Source of the DNA: Chloroflexota bacterium
Lineage (GTDB): Bacteria > Chloroflexota > Anaerolineae > UBA2200
Length of the DNA stretch: 64,000 nt
Direction: 5' to 3'
NCBI GenBank assembly: GCA_030607875.1
Contig: JAUWJD010000005.1
Coordinates: 1 to 64,000 of the forward strand
The position numbers and the translations under genes were made by a program. Positions 20,299 to 29,981 of the stretch are shown piece after piece. The notes below the pieces were generated by a model. That model was not told the origin of the DNA. It searched no databases and worked only from the letters and a program-made list of their open reading frames with translations. The stretch's first letter is position 1. Every line of letters starts with the position of its first letter.

Positions 20299-21312
20299 AT
20301 GAAAAAGAGCGGTTCAGACACACCACCCGCAAGCACAGAAGTCATTGTGCCCGGCACGGCAAAGCCTGTGATCCTGGACACAGACATGTCTCCCGACAGT
20401 TGGCTGGCCGTCCTCTTCCTGCTGCAGCGAGGGGACGTGGACGTCAAGGCCATCACCATCGCTGGCACTGGCGAGTCACACAGCAACAGCGGCGTGCGCA
20501 ATGCCCACCGCCTGGCCGCCCTGACCAGCAGGCCTGACGTGCTCATAACTGGCGGTCGAGAAACCCCACTGGGTGGCGGCCACCGCTTTCCACTGTTGAT
20601 GCGCTGGGTCATCGACCGCATGATGTTCATGCGTCCTCCGCCGAGTCCGCGCCCACTGTTGAGACAGAATGCGGTCGACCTGCTCGCATCCACCATCCTG
20701 AGTTCGCCACAGAAGGTGACGCTGGTGGCCGTGGGAGGGCTGACCAACACTGCTGAGGCCCTGCTGGCACACCCCACGTTAGTCGACAACCTGGAGATGA
20801 TCTGCATCATGGGGGGAGCCATAGATGTCGCAGGCAACATCCAGGAGATCGTGCCCAAACATGCCAACGCGGTGGCCGAATGGAACATCTACACCGATCC
20901 TCACGCCGCGTCGGTGGTCTTTCGCTCGGGAGCGCCGATCACTCTCGTCCCCCTAGATGCTACCAACCTCATTCCTGTGACCGACGCCTTCCGTGAGCGT
21001 CTCCATGCAGACCGCACTACTCCGGCAGCCGAGTTCGCCTACAAGGTACTCAGCCGCCTGCACAGCCTGGCCTCTGCCCGGGACTTTTACTTGTGGGACC
21101 CGATGACCGTCGCTATAGGCATCGATGACAGCCTGGGTTCTTTCGAACAGCGCACCTTGAAAGTGCTCGAGGAAGAAGGGCCGCAGAGCGGGCGGACGTT
21201 CGATCATCCGGACGGCGTGCGCGTGCGGGTGTGCAAGAGGATTGCCCAGGAACGCTTCGAGCAGCTTCTCCTGGATGCTGTCAACGGCCGGCTGCTAAGG
21301 AGACAACGTTGA
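20299..21312 (+). CDS. Nucleoside hydrolase family protein, copy 2 (divergent)
   Basis: VILDTDMSPDSWLAVLFLLQRGDVDVKAITIAGTG, AEWNIYTDPHAASVVFRSG. Confidence 0.8.
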   Translation: MKKSGSDTPPASTEVIVPGTAKPVILDTDMSPDSWLAVLFLLQRGDVDVKAITIAGTGESHSNSGVRNAHRLAALTSRPDVLITGGRETPLGGGHRFPLLMRWVIDRMMFMRPPPSPRPLLRQNAVDLLASTILSSPQKVTLVAVGGLTNTAEALLAHPTLVDNLEMICIMGGAIDVAGNIQEIVPKHANAVAEWNIYTDPHAASVVFRSGAPITLVPLDATNLIPVTDAFRERLHADRTTPAAEFAYKVLSRLHSLASARDFYLWDPMTVAIGIDDSLGSFEQRTLKVLEEEGPQSGRTFDHPDGVRVRVCKRIAQERFEQLLLDAVNGRLLRRQR

Positions 21313-22423
21313 CCTTCACAGTTCCAACACGATTCCAGCAGTTCAAGAGCCACTTGCGCACAATGCTGCCCTGGGTCATCCTGAGCATCCTGCTGGGGAG
21401 CCTTGCCGTGATCTGGGTGGGCGAGAACCCCATTCGCGTCTACACGCGGCTGATCCAGGAGGGTTTCTTTACGCGGCGCGGTTTCATGATCGCCATTCAG
21501 CGTGGCACTCCGCTGATCCTGACCGCGGCAGCGGCCACGATGGCCTTTCGAGCCGGTGCCATCAACATGGGCATGGCTGGCCAGTTCATGGTTGGCAGTA
21601 CCGTCGCATCGATGGCCGCCGCCGCACTGGCTGGACTGCCCAAACCTGTTCACCTGCCACTGGTCCTCCTGTTCTGTGCAGCAGGAGGGGCTGCTGCCGG
21701 CTTCGTACCCGCGTTCTTCAAGAGAGTATCAGGCATCAATGAGGTGATCACAGGGATGATTGCCACCTGCTGATGCCGCACTTGCTGAGCGCTGTGGTCA
21801 ACGGCGTCCCGCTGCTTAGGCTCGCTCGGCGGCGAGCGTCCAGGGGCATTCCAGAGTCGGCGCAGTTCACCCACTTTGTCCAGCTCACAAACGGCGGGCT
21901 TGGTGCAGGTACCAAGGCCAACACCAGCATCTTCCTCGCCATCGCCGTGGCGTTCTTCCTGTCCTGGTGGCTGCGGCGCACCACGCTTGGATTCGAGATC
22001 CGTATGACCAAAGCCAACTACACTTTCGCCGAGTTTGCGGGCATCCGCGCCGGCCGGGGTTTCTATCTGGGCCTGATGTTCAGCGGGGCCATTGCCGCAC
22101 TGGCAGGTGCTACCGAAGTGCTCGGCGTGTGGCACGGCTACCGGATGGGCACCCTGGTCGTAGGCGAGAAGGGCCTGGTGATCTCCCTGATCGGCGCGCA
22201 GACCTTCATCGGCTCGATGATCGTGGCCCTGATCTACGGTGGGCTGGAATCAGGCACAATGAACCTCTCCTGGTTCACGTCGATCTCCAGGCCGCTCATC
22301 GACATCATCGTCCTGCTGATGTTTGTGCTCTCAGCCGTGCCGAGCATGCGCACCTTCTTCACCGGGAGCGATCCAACCGACTCTGAGCACCTAGGCGGGC
22401 GATTCGTCACCCGATGGCGGTAG
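21309..22423 (+). pseudogene. Nucleoside ABC transporter permease paralogue, single frameshift near 21765
   Basis: Frame 1 to 21773 (NMGMAGQFMVGSTVASMA...GINEVITGMIATC*) continues in another frame (LLMPHLLSAVVNGVPLLR...EIRMTKANYTFAEFAGIRAGRGFYLGLMFSGAIAALAGATEVLGVW), colinear with the intact permease 7719-8852. Confidence 0.85.
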
Positions 22424-22475
22424 AGCATGCCCTGCATATGAGGCATCACGGCACTTTCCCACACTCCTCTTTCAA

Positions 22476-22568
22476 CCTACTGCTTCGCGCACCGATGGCT
22501 AGACGTATCCCACCGAATCAACGTATGAGAAGGGCCATTTGAGTTTTGCCATTCACGCAGTACTCTGC
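22476..22568 (-). repeat. Dispersed hairpin/MITE-like repeat family I, copy D
   Basis: Reverse complement ...gtactgcgtgaatggcaaaactcaaatgg...gtgcgcgaagcagtagg; near-copy of 54229-54318. Confidence 0.75.
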
Positions 22569-22588
22569 AGACACGCTGGAGGCCAGCC

Positions 22589-24037
22589 ATGAATGCTCCT
22601 ACACACAGAGCCGATGAACGCCGCATGCTGCTCCAAGTCGAGCGGCATCTCACGCCGCTCCCCCGGATTCACTACATTGACCACCCTTTTCAGGTGCCTG
22701 AGGACGCGAGCAGAATCGGGCTGACGTTCTCTTTCCACAAGGAAACGCTTGCCCAACTCTTCATCTCCCTTCATGATCCAAACAGCTTCCGGGGCAACCG
22801 CATGAACCCGGGAGCGAAGGGGGACGTTGTTTTGGAGTTGTGGGTGGCACCGGATGATGCCAGTGAAGGCGGCATAGCCGGCCCCCTGCCTGCTGGCGAA
22901 TGGTGGGCTCAGCTTGACATCGAAGCGTTGGGCGAAGAAACCGACTACCGTCTGGAGGTCTATGCCGACTTCGGGCCAGTGCCTGAACCGATACCGGTCA
23001 ACTACCCGGCCGACCACGTCGTCAAACCTGAGGCCGGATGGTACAAGGGCGAACTGCACGCCCACTCCACCGAAAGCGATGGGCAACTGCAGGTGGAGGA
23101 CGTTGTTCAGGCAGCCAGGGACGTCGGTCTGGACTTTTTGGCGATGAGCGAGCACTTTACCATCAGCCAGTGGCGCAAGCTTGCCCCGCTGGTCAATGAA
23201 CGCCTGGCACTGCTGCGGTCGTGCGAGATCACCAGCCACCACGGTCACGCCAACCTGCACGGCATCCACAAGTGGGTCGATGTGTACGTCGACCGGCCAG
23301 GCTGGGACATGAACCAGGCGGCGGATACGGTCCATGCGCAAAGCGGCCTCTTCTGCATCAACCACGCTTTCAGCGGTTCCCTGGGCTGGCGTGCCTACGA
23401 TTTCGATTGGTGCAAGGCTGACTTGCTGGAGATCTATCACAATCTGGAAGGCCCGAATAACAACTTCCAGCCTCCTCTATGGGATCACCACCTGCGTGTC
23501 GGGCGACGTCTCGTGGGAGTAGGCGGCGTTGATACCCACCACCCCTTGCAGGGCATCCACAGACTGGGGCAGGTGGTGACGTGGGTGCACGCATCAGAAC
23601 TGAGCGAGCAGGGTATCATCGAAGGGCTGCGCCGAGGCAGAGTCTATGCCAGTCGCGGTCCAGAACTGCGCTTCACTGCCGTCAACAGCGCTGGCCACCA
23701 GGCCGCCATGTGGGAATCGTTGCCGTTGGGCCAGGGCCCGATCACGTTCAAAGTGCAGATCAAGAGCGAGCAGCCACTGCGCCTCTTTGTCCTGAGAGAC
23801 GGCTATCCCTTCGACACGCTGACCGCCAGGGACCCTGGACCTGTCTGGCAGATCCTGACCTTCGTTGATGAGCCGAAACAGCCAACGTACTATCGACTCG
23901 AGCTGCACACGATAAAACGCAGCAAGACCTATCGCTTCATCCAATGGCGGGACTGGACTACTGTGCAGGCACTGAGCAACCCCATTTGGGTAGGCCGGGC
24001 TGGGGCACGGCGGCTGGCTGAACCGGCAGCCACATAG
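22589..24037 (+). CDS. PHP-domain / CehA-McbA family metallohydrolase
   Basis: GWYKGELHAHSTESDGQLQVEDVVQAARDVGLDFLAMSEHFT, VGGVDTHHP. Confidence 0.8.
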   Translation: MNAPTHRADERRMLLQVERHLTPLPRIHYIDHPFQVPEDASRIGLTFSFHKETLAQLFISLHDPNSFRGNRMNPGAKGDVVLELWVAPDDASEGGIAGPLPAGEWWAQLDIEALGEETDYRLEVYADFGPVPEPIPVNYPADHVVKPEAGWYKGELHAHSTESDGQLQVEDVVQAARDVGLDFLAMSEHFTISQWRKLAPLVNERLALLRSCEITSHHGHANLHGIHKWVDVYVDRPGWDMNQAADTVHAQSGLFCINHAFSGSLGWRAYDFDWCKADLLEIYHNLEGPNNNFQPPLWDHHLRVGRRLVGVGGVDTHHPLQGIHRLGQVVTWVHASELSEQGIIEGLRRGRVYASRGPELRFTAVNSAGHQAAMWESLPLGQGPITFKVQIKSEQPLRLFVLRDGYPFDTLTARDPGPVWQILTFVDEPKQPTYYRLELHTIKRSKTYRFIQWRDWTTVQALSNPIWVGRAGARRLAEPAAT

Positions 24038-24128
24038 GCTACGCAAGTGCTTGCAGGGGCTCGAGACGCTGGAGGATTGCTGCGGAGAAAAGGCGTGTCC
24101 TCGCGGTTCTGACGGCCTTCTTCCGAGT

Positions 24129-25250
24129 CTACGTCGTCTCCCGAGGCGTCCGGTACATAGCCAGGATGTTCTCCATGGGCGTATCGTTCTGTATGTAGTG
24201 AGCTGCCGCCAGGATGTAGCCACCGCCGCGCCCGAGCACGGTGCAGCGCTCATGAACCTCAGCGCTGACCTCCTCCGGGGTGCCGTGCGGCAACGTGCGC
24301 TGAATGTCCACGCCGCCGTGGAAGGCAAGGCGCCGCCCAAACTCCTCCTTGATACGCTGCATATCCATGTCCGCCGCCCGCGGCTGCAGCGATTGCAGCA
24401 CGTCAATGCCCAGGTCTCGAACCAGGTCACCGATAAGCGGGTAGATCGCCCCGCAGGAGTGATACATCAGCTTCACGTCAAAGGCGCGAATGACAACGTT
24501 CAGGCGCTGGTGGCGCGGCACGATGTACTTGCGCCACATGGCGGGCGACATGATCAGGCCGTGCTGGTGGGCCAGGTCATCCCAGGTATAAACTATGTCG
24601 ATGCGCCCTGCACCGGCTTTCAGCACCCGTGTGACGTTGTCGATGTACAGATCGGTCATGTGATCCATGATCGCACAAGGAACCCCAGGGTTTTCGACGA
24701 GATCTATCAGAAAGCGTTCCAGGCCCTGCAGGCCCCAGGAGCGTTCAAAGATCCCGCCCAGGTCGTAGCAGATGAAGTAATCGCCCTCGGTATCCAGCTC
24801 CGCCAGCTTGTCCGGGATGGTGCTCGTGTCCCAGTACTCGGTGCGCGGCCAATCCCAGCCGTGTACATCAGCGGCAGACCGCGCATCGGCCAGAGGATAC
24901 CCTGCATACTCCTCGTAGCTGCCAAAGCCGTGCTGTTGCGTCTTGCGCCAGGAGCCATATGGAGCCACGGTGATCCCTCCAGGCAGCGTGCGCTGCGGCC
25001 CCACGTAGTCAGGTGCCACCCAGCGCACGTCTACCTGCAGGCACTGCAGCACTTTCTCCCAGGACACGCCACCGAAGTAATGCTGCAAGCGTTCCCTCAC
25101 CTCAGGAACGGCCCACAGATCAGCAGGGACGCGGTCCGGCTCGCGATGTGAGAGCGCCGTATACACGCGCTCACGTGGCGACATATTACCTGGCCCCAGA
25201 TCGGGCCAATCCTCTGGCGACGCAGAGAAGCCTGGATTGGACGAGGTCAT
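24129..25250 (-). CDS. Uroporphyrinogen decarboxylase-family protein (corrinoid methyltransferase-like)
   Basis: MSPRERVYTALSHREPDRVPADLW N-terminus; YHSCGAIYPLIGDLVRDLGIDVLQSLQP. Confidence 0.8.
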   Translation of the reverse strand: MTSSNPGFSASPEDWPDLGPGNMSPRERVYTALSHREPDRVPADLWAVPEVRERLQHYFGGVSWEKVLQCLQVDVRWVAPDYVGPQRTLPGGITVAPYGSWRKTQQHGFGSYEEYAGYPLADARSAADVHGWDWPRTEYWDTSTIPDKLAELDTEGDYFICYDLGGIFERSWGLQGLERFLIDLVENPGVPCAIMDHMTDLYIDNVTRVLKAGAGRIDIVYTWDDLAHQHGLIMSPAMWRKYIVPRHQRLNVVIRAFDVKLMYHSCGAIYPLIGDLVRDLGIDVLQSLQPRAADMDMQRIKEEFGRRLAFHGGVDIQRTLPHGTPEEVSAEVHERCTVLGRGGGYILAAAHYIQNDTPMENILAMYRTPRETT

Positions 25251-25293
25251 GTTTCTCCTTTCACAACCGTCAGAGAGAGAGCCAGCAGCGGGC

Positions 25294-26652
25294 CTACAGT
25301 TCCTTGCCAAAACTGGAACGCCACAACCACGCCAGGTCGTCCTCCTTGCCCAGGGCGCGGCGCATGAGCGCGCGGCCCGTCTTCTCCACCCGCGCGACCA
25401 GTTCGGCCTCATCCGCGGTGGTCAGCTTGCCGCCCCGCACCACCACTTGCCCGTTGACGATGACAGTGTCCACGTCACGACCGGTACAGCAGTAAATGAT
25501 GTTGTCCAGCAGCGAGTAGTTGGGCGCGGTGTGCAGGCCTTCAAAATCGAGGACAACCAGATCCGCCAGAAAGCCCGGGGCAATGGAGCCCAGTTTGCCG
25601 CCCATGCCGATGGCCTCGGCAGCGTCTACCGTCACTGCCTCCAGGATCTTGAGCGCTGGCATCGCTCGCAGATCCCCAGTCAGTTGCTTCTGCGATGCCC
25701 CGGCGATGTGCAGCTCTCCGACCAGGTCCATCACGTTGTTGGAGCATACACAGTCGGTGGCAATGAGCACCTTGGCCCCACGCTGCATCAACTCCCAGGC
25801 CCGCTGCGGCCTGCCATGTAGCGCGTGCCCCATGGGGCAGTACAGGGGATGGGTGCCAGATTCGACGAGAAGGTCCATTTCGTGGTCATCGATAAAGATA
25901 CAGTGCGCTGCCAAGACATCGGCACCCAAGAAGCCGATATCGTTGAGATACTCCACACAGCCCATGCCGAACTGTTCCCCCACATACTTGCGCTCTTTCG
26001 AACTCTGGGCAACGTGCAGATGTAGACCCACACCCTCATCCGAAGCAACCTGGCGTAGCTTTAGCAGCCAGTCCTTCTTCACCGTGTCGGTGGCATGCGG
26101 AGCGAGCCAGGGTATAACCAGCGGGTGGCGGCCCTTCCACCGTCGCACAAAGTCTATTCCCTCTTCGAGTTCCTGCTCCCCGACGATGGGACCAAGGCGG
26201 CTCATGATGGTGTGCCCGAGAACTCCGCGCAGGCCAAGTTGGGTTGTCGCCTTGGCGACCTCCTCCATGTAGAAATAGTGATCCACCGCACAGGTCGTGC
26301 CGCCTTTGAGCGCCTCGGCTGCCCCGGCCAGCGCCCCCACGTAGCAGTCTTCGGGCGTGAGTGACCTTTCCACCGGCCACATCACGCGGTACAGACCATC
26401 CGGCACAGCCATCGTAATGCCCTTCTGCACGCTCATGGCCAGATGGGTATGGCAATTGACCAGGCCGGGCAGGACGACTTTGCCCTGGCCATCGATACGC
26501 TCGGCATTGGAGTACCGCTCGCGCATCGCGGTGGGTGAGCCGATATCTGCAATGCGCTCACCGGCAATGGCCAGGCTGGCATTTGTGAGGATGTCGCGCC
26601 GGGGATTCATGGTAACGATGGTCGCGTTTTCGATCAGCAGGTTAGCGTGCAT
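25294..26652 (-). CDS. Amidohydrolase / nucleoside or nucleobase deaminase (MtaD/SsnA/ATZ-TRZ-like)
   Basis: VVLPGLVNCHTHLAMS, ALKGGTTCAVDHYFYM, ADLVVLDFEGLHTAP; start ATG 26652. Confidence 0.85.
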   Translation of the reverse strand: MHANLLIENATIVTMNPRRDILTNASLAIAGERIADIGSPTAMRERYSNAERIDGQGKVVLPGLVNCHTHLAMSVQKGITMAVPDGLYRVMWPVERSLTPEDCYVGALAGAAEALKGGTTCAVDHYFYMEEVAKATTQLGLRGVLGHTIMSRLGPIVGEQELEEGIDFVRRWKGRHPLVIPWLAPHATDTVKKDWLLKLRQVASDEGVGLHLHVAQSSKERKYVGEQFGMGCVEYLNDIGFLGADVLAAHCIFIDDHEMDLLVESGTHPLYCPMGHALHGRPQRAWELMQRGAKVLIATDCVCSNNVMDLVGELHIAGASQKQLTGDLRAMPALKILEAVTVDAAEAIGMGGKLGSIAPGFLADLVVLDFEGLHTAPNYSLLDNIIYCCTGRDVDTVIVNGQVVVRGGKLTTADEAELVARVEKTGRALMRRALGKEDDLAWLWRSSFGKEL

Positions 26653-26758
26653 TATGACCTCCTGAAGAGTACGTGAGATGGTGTCCCACGTTTCCTGTGG
26701 TGCGTATCTATAGCATAGCAAGACGCAAAAGTCAAACATTCGCTGTCAGGAAGGCATT

Positions 26759-26787
26759 TTGCACCAGCCAGAGCCTTGCACTATAAT
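26759..26787 (+). promoter_or_regulatory. Sigma-70-like promoter TTGCAC - 17 nt - TATAAT
   Basis: -35 26759-26764, -10 26782-26787, upstream of ORF starting 26833. Confidence 0.5.
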
Positions 26788-26832
26788 CCTGTAGAATCCT
26801 TTGCTTGTCTGGCCGCAGAAAGGAGCAGAACC

Positions 26833-27336
26833 ATGTCCGAAGAGGAACTGCGAACGGAAGAACCCCTTGAGGAGTTGCCCGAGGCACCTCCCAAAGAGAG
26901 CTGGGAGCACAGACGGGAGAGGGACGAAGAGGAAGAAAAGTTCGGCGGTTGGGAAGACGAGAAACAGCACGAGAAAGAAGAAAAGGGCCGGGGTTGGAGT
27001 GACCCGCTCGGCGGCGTCATCTGGGCCCTGATCCTCATCGCGGCCGGACTGATCTTCCTGGCTGAGTCTACTTTGGGCCTCGCTGACTGGGGACGATTTG
27101 GCGGCACCTGGAACGTCATATTCCTTGCCGTCGGAGTGATCCTCTTGTTTGAGGTTGCTGTGCGCCTGCTGGTTCCAGCCTTCCGCCGACCGGTTGCCGG
27201 CACGCTGGTGTTCGCCTTCATCATGCTGGCCATGGGCTTGAGCGGCATCATTGGCTGGAACGTGACCTTTGGAGTGGTCGTGATCGCCATGGGGATCGCC
27301 ATCCTCATCAGTGGATTACTGCGGGGGCGTTTCTAG
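26833..27336 (+). CDS. Hypothetical membrane protein with highly acidic/charged N-terminus
   Basis: ATG 26833 with AGGAG; charged N-terminal ~60 aa, then four hydrophobic segments. Confidence 0.7.
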   Translation: MSEEELRTEEPLEELPEAPPKESWEHRRERDEEEEKFGGWEDEKQHEKEEKGRGWSDPLGGVIWALILIAAGLIFLAESTLGLADWGRFGGTWNVIFLAVGVILLFEVAVRLLVPAFRRPVAGTLVFAFIMLAMGLSGIIGWNVTFGVVVIAMGIAILISGLLRGRF

Positions 27337-27659
27337 CTAGACCGACTCGTGGTGCGAGGCACCGCCGAATCCAGCCTTGCCGACAAAGCCACCAGGCGAT
27401 CCCAGCCATAGGCGCAGGGCTGAATGGCTTGTCGTGACCGACGCGGCGGAAGCAGGAGGCATCGAAAGCGAGGATCACGTCACCGATCCTGTAGCGCGGC
27501 AGAATAGGCGGCGAAACCACCAGACTGTCCCCTTCGTCAGGGCGCATTTTAGCAGATGTGTGAGCAGCCCATGGTTGGTCGCGGCCCCGAAAAGGAAGCC
27601 TGGGAACTCGATCATCAGTAGCTTGCCCCACATAACGCAACTCTCCGAGGCGGCAGTAC

Positions 27660-27687
27660 TTGACTTCTAGTCGAAATTGCATAGAAT
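27660..27687 (+). promoter_or_regulatory. Promoter for tRNA-Leu/tRNA-Gly: TTGACT - 16 nt - TAGAAT
   Basis: Located 15 nt upstream of the tRNA-Leu 5' end. Confidence 0.55.
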
Positions 27688-27702
27688 AGGGAGCAGACAG
27701 TA

Positions 27703-27784
27703 GGGGAAGTGTCGAAACTGGCAGACGAGCGTGATTTAGGATCACGTGGAGCAATCCATGAGAGTTCGAGTCTCTCCTTCCCCA
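27703..27784 (+). tRNA. tRNA-Leu (anticodon TAG)
   Basis: Acceptor GGGGAAG/CTTCCCC, anticodon arm CGTGA-TTTAGGA-TCACG, variable arm TGGAGCAATCCA, T-arm GTTCGAGTC. Confidence 0.92.
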
Positions 27785-27800
27785 TAGTCTCACCCTGCAA

Positions 27801-27872
27801 GCGGAAGTGGCTCAGTGGTAGAGTATCTCCTTGCCAAGGAGAGGGTCACGGGTTCGAATCCCGTCTTCCGCT
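27801..27872 (+). tRNA. tRNA-Gly (anticodon GCC)
   Basis: Acceptor GCGGAAG/CTTCCGC, anticodon arm CTCCT-TGCCAAG-GAG, T-arm CGGGTTCGAATCCCG. Confidence 0.93.
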
Positions 27873-27883
27873 CTTGACCTCTC

Positions 27884-27911
27884 GAATGCTGGTTCGCCGG
27901 AACCAGCATTC
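27884..27911 (+). terminator. tRNA transcript terminator hairpin
   Basis: Perfect 12-bp stem GAATGCTGGTTC-GCCG-GAACCAGCATTC. Confidence 0.7.
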
Positions 27912-27984
27912 TCTGTGTTGACTGGGTACTGCCAAGCAGTCTGGCGCTACCCAGCACATCGTAATGGAAGCGAGGAAGAATCAT

Positions 27985-29346
27985 TTGAAAGTCAGTACAG
28001 AAAAAACCGGTCCATGTGAGTATGTACTCAACCTTGATGTAGAGCCGGAGCGTCTGGTCAATCCGCTGCGCCAGGCAGCGCGACACCTCAATACACGCCG
28101 TCCACTATCTGGTTTTCGGCCAGGCAAAGCGCCTTACGATCTGGTCGAACGTGTCTATGGCAAAGAAGCCATCTATGATGCGATGCTGGACAAGATTGGC
28201 AACCAACTCTACCAGGAGGCACTGCAAGAAGCGCAGATCGAGCCCTACACCCAGGCCAGGTTCGAAACTGTGCAGTTGGAACCTCTGATCCTCAAGTTCA
28301 CTGTTCCGGCACAACCCGAGGTCACACTGGGCAACTACCGCGGAATACTGGTGCAGCAAGCGGAAGCAACGGTCACTGATGAGGAGGGCCAGCAGATCTT
28401 GGCCCAGATGCAAGACGAGCACGCCCTGTGGGTACCTGCGGAGCGCGCCGTGAAAATGGGCGATCAGGTTGTGGTCGATGCTGCGGGCACAACAGACGAT
28501 GAGCAAGAGATCGAGGAAAAGGACCTGACCTTACAGGTTACTGAAGAGATGACGCCGCCTGAGTTTGGCCAGAACTTGATAGGGATCAAACCAGGCGAGG
28601 GCAAGGAGTTCGATGTACAGTACCCGGCGGACTTCCGCGATCCAGACCTGGCTGGTAAGCGCGCGCATTTCCAGGTATCGTTGAAAGCAGTCAAAGAGAA
28701 AGAACTGCCGGCTCTGGATGACGAACTGGCACAAAGTCTGGGCCCCTACGAGACCCTGGATGAACTGCGCGCTGATATCCAAATCAAGCTGCTGGAGCGT
28801 AAAGAGACCGAGGCGAAAGATGCAGCCACCGAGGAGGCTTTGAACGCGCTGGTGGAGCAGTCCACCCTGGAATACCCAAACATCGCCGTGGAGCACGAAA
28901 TCGACCAAATGGTCGCGTCGCTTGCCAACCGCTTGAGCCAACAGGGGTTCACACTGGAGCACTACCTGGAAATGGAAAAAAAGACCCTGGCGCAATTTCG
29001 TGAAGAGATGCGGCCTCGCGCCGAGGTGAGATTGCAGCGCGCCCTGGTGCTGGCCGAGTTCGCTGAAGCCGAGGGCATCAAAGTGGAGCAAAAGGACATC
29101 GACCAGGAAATTGAGCGCCTGTCCCAGTCTTTTGATGGACAGCACATAGATGCCGTGAAAGCTGCTCTCAGGAAGGGAGACGCACTGCGCTCCATCACCA
29201 ACGACGTCTACAGCCACAAGGTTCTCGATTACCTGCTGGCGATCACTACTGGACAGGCACAGCCCAGCCCAGAAGAGACCGAAGCGGCGAGCAAGCCAAA
29301 CGACGCCAAGGTAGAAGAAGAAGAAGCAGACCAGAACGACACGTAA
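27985..29346 (+). CDS. tig: Trigger factor
   Basis: [31 protein letters not shown]; probable TTG start 27985 after GAGGAAG (ATG 27964 also possible). Confidence 0.9.
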   Translation: MKVSTEKTGPCEYVLNLDVEPERLVNPLRQAARHLNTRRPLSGFRPGKAPYDLVERVYGKEAIYDAMLDKIGNQLYQEALQEAQIEPYTQARFETVQLEPLILKFTVPAQPEVTLGNYRGILVQQAEATVTDEEGQQILAQMQDEHALWVPAERAVKMGDQVVVDAAGTTDDEQEIEEKDLTLQVTEEMTPPEFGQNLIGIKPGEGKEFDVQYPADFRDPDLAGKRAHFQVSLKAVKEKELPALDDELAQSLGPYETLDELRADIQIKLLERKETEAKDAATEEALNALVEQSTLEYPNIAVEHEIDQMVASLANRLSQQGFTLEHYLEMEKKTLAQFREEMRPRAEVRLQRALVLAEFAEAEGIKVEQKDIDQEIERLSQSFDGQHIDAVKAALRKGDALRSITNDVYSHKVLDYLLAITTGQAQPSPEETEAASKPNDAKVEEEEADQNDT

Positions 29347-29363
29347 CAGCGGAGGAAATCGAC

Positions 29364-29975
29364 GTGAGCGATAACATACACGATACAGTGATTCCGTGGG
29401 TCATTGAGACCACAGGCCGGGGAGAGAGAAGGTACGATATCTTCTCGCTTCTGCTGAAGCAGAGGATCGTGTTCCTGGGCACACCCATTGAGGGCAGTAT
29501 AGCCAATCTGGTCGTAGCCCAACTGTTGTACCTGGAGCACGAAGACCCAGAGAAGGAGATCTCTCTGTACATCAACTCGCCGGGCGGTGCCATCAGCGCT
29601 GGATTGGCCGTTTACGACACCATGCAATTGATTCGTGCACCGGTGTCTACGATTGCTGTAGGCATGACCGCCAGCATGGGCACCATCCTGCTCTGTGCGG
29701 GTACCAAAGGCCGGCGTTATGCCTTGCCCAATGCTACGATACACATCCACCAACCCTGGGGCGGCGTGCAGGGCCAGGCGGTGGACATCGAGATCGAAGC
29801 CCGGCGCATCCTCCGCGAGCGGGAGCGGCTCAACCGCATCCTGTCGGAGAAAACTGGCCAGCCTATGGAGCGCATCGTCCAGGCCACGGACCGCCACTAC
29901 TGGATGACCGCACAAGCGGCCGTGGACTATGGAATCGTGGACGAGGTGCTGACCAAGCCCGAATCCAAGGAATAG
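29364..29975 (+). CDS. clpP: ATP-dependent Clp protease proteolytic subunit
   Basis: [57 protein letters not shown] (catalytic Ser/His). Confidence 0.97.
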   Translation: MSDNIHDTVIPWVIETTGRGERRYDIFSLLLKQRIVFLGTPIEGSIANLVVAQLLYLEHEDPEKEISLYINSPGGAISAGLAVYDTMQLIRAPVSTIAVGMTASMGTILLCAGTKGRRYALPNATIHIHQPWGGVQGQAVDIEIEARRILRERERLNRILSEKTGQPMERIVQATDRHYWMTAQAAVDYGIVDEVLTKPESKE

Positions 29976-29981
29976 AACTCC

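Noticed and set aside
21771-21773. TGA ending the first half of the frameshifted permease as a possible selenocysteine codon
   Set aside because: The continuing frame hits another stop within a few codons (TGA TGC CGC ACT TGC TGA) and the homologous sequence is in a different frame.
24051-25151. Plus-strand 366-aa ORF opposite the URO-D-like gene
   Set aside because: Antisense shadow; URO-D frame has convincing motifs.
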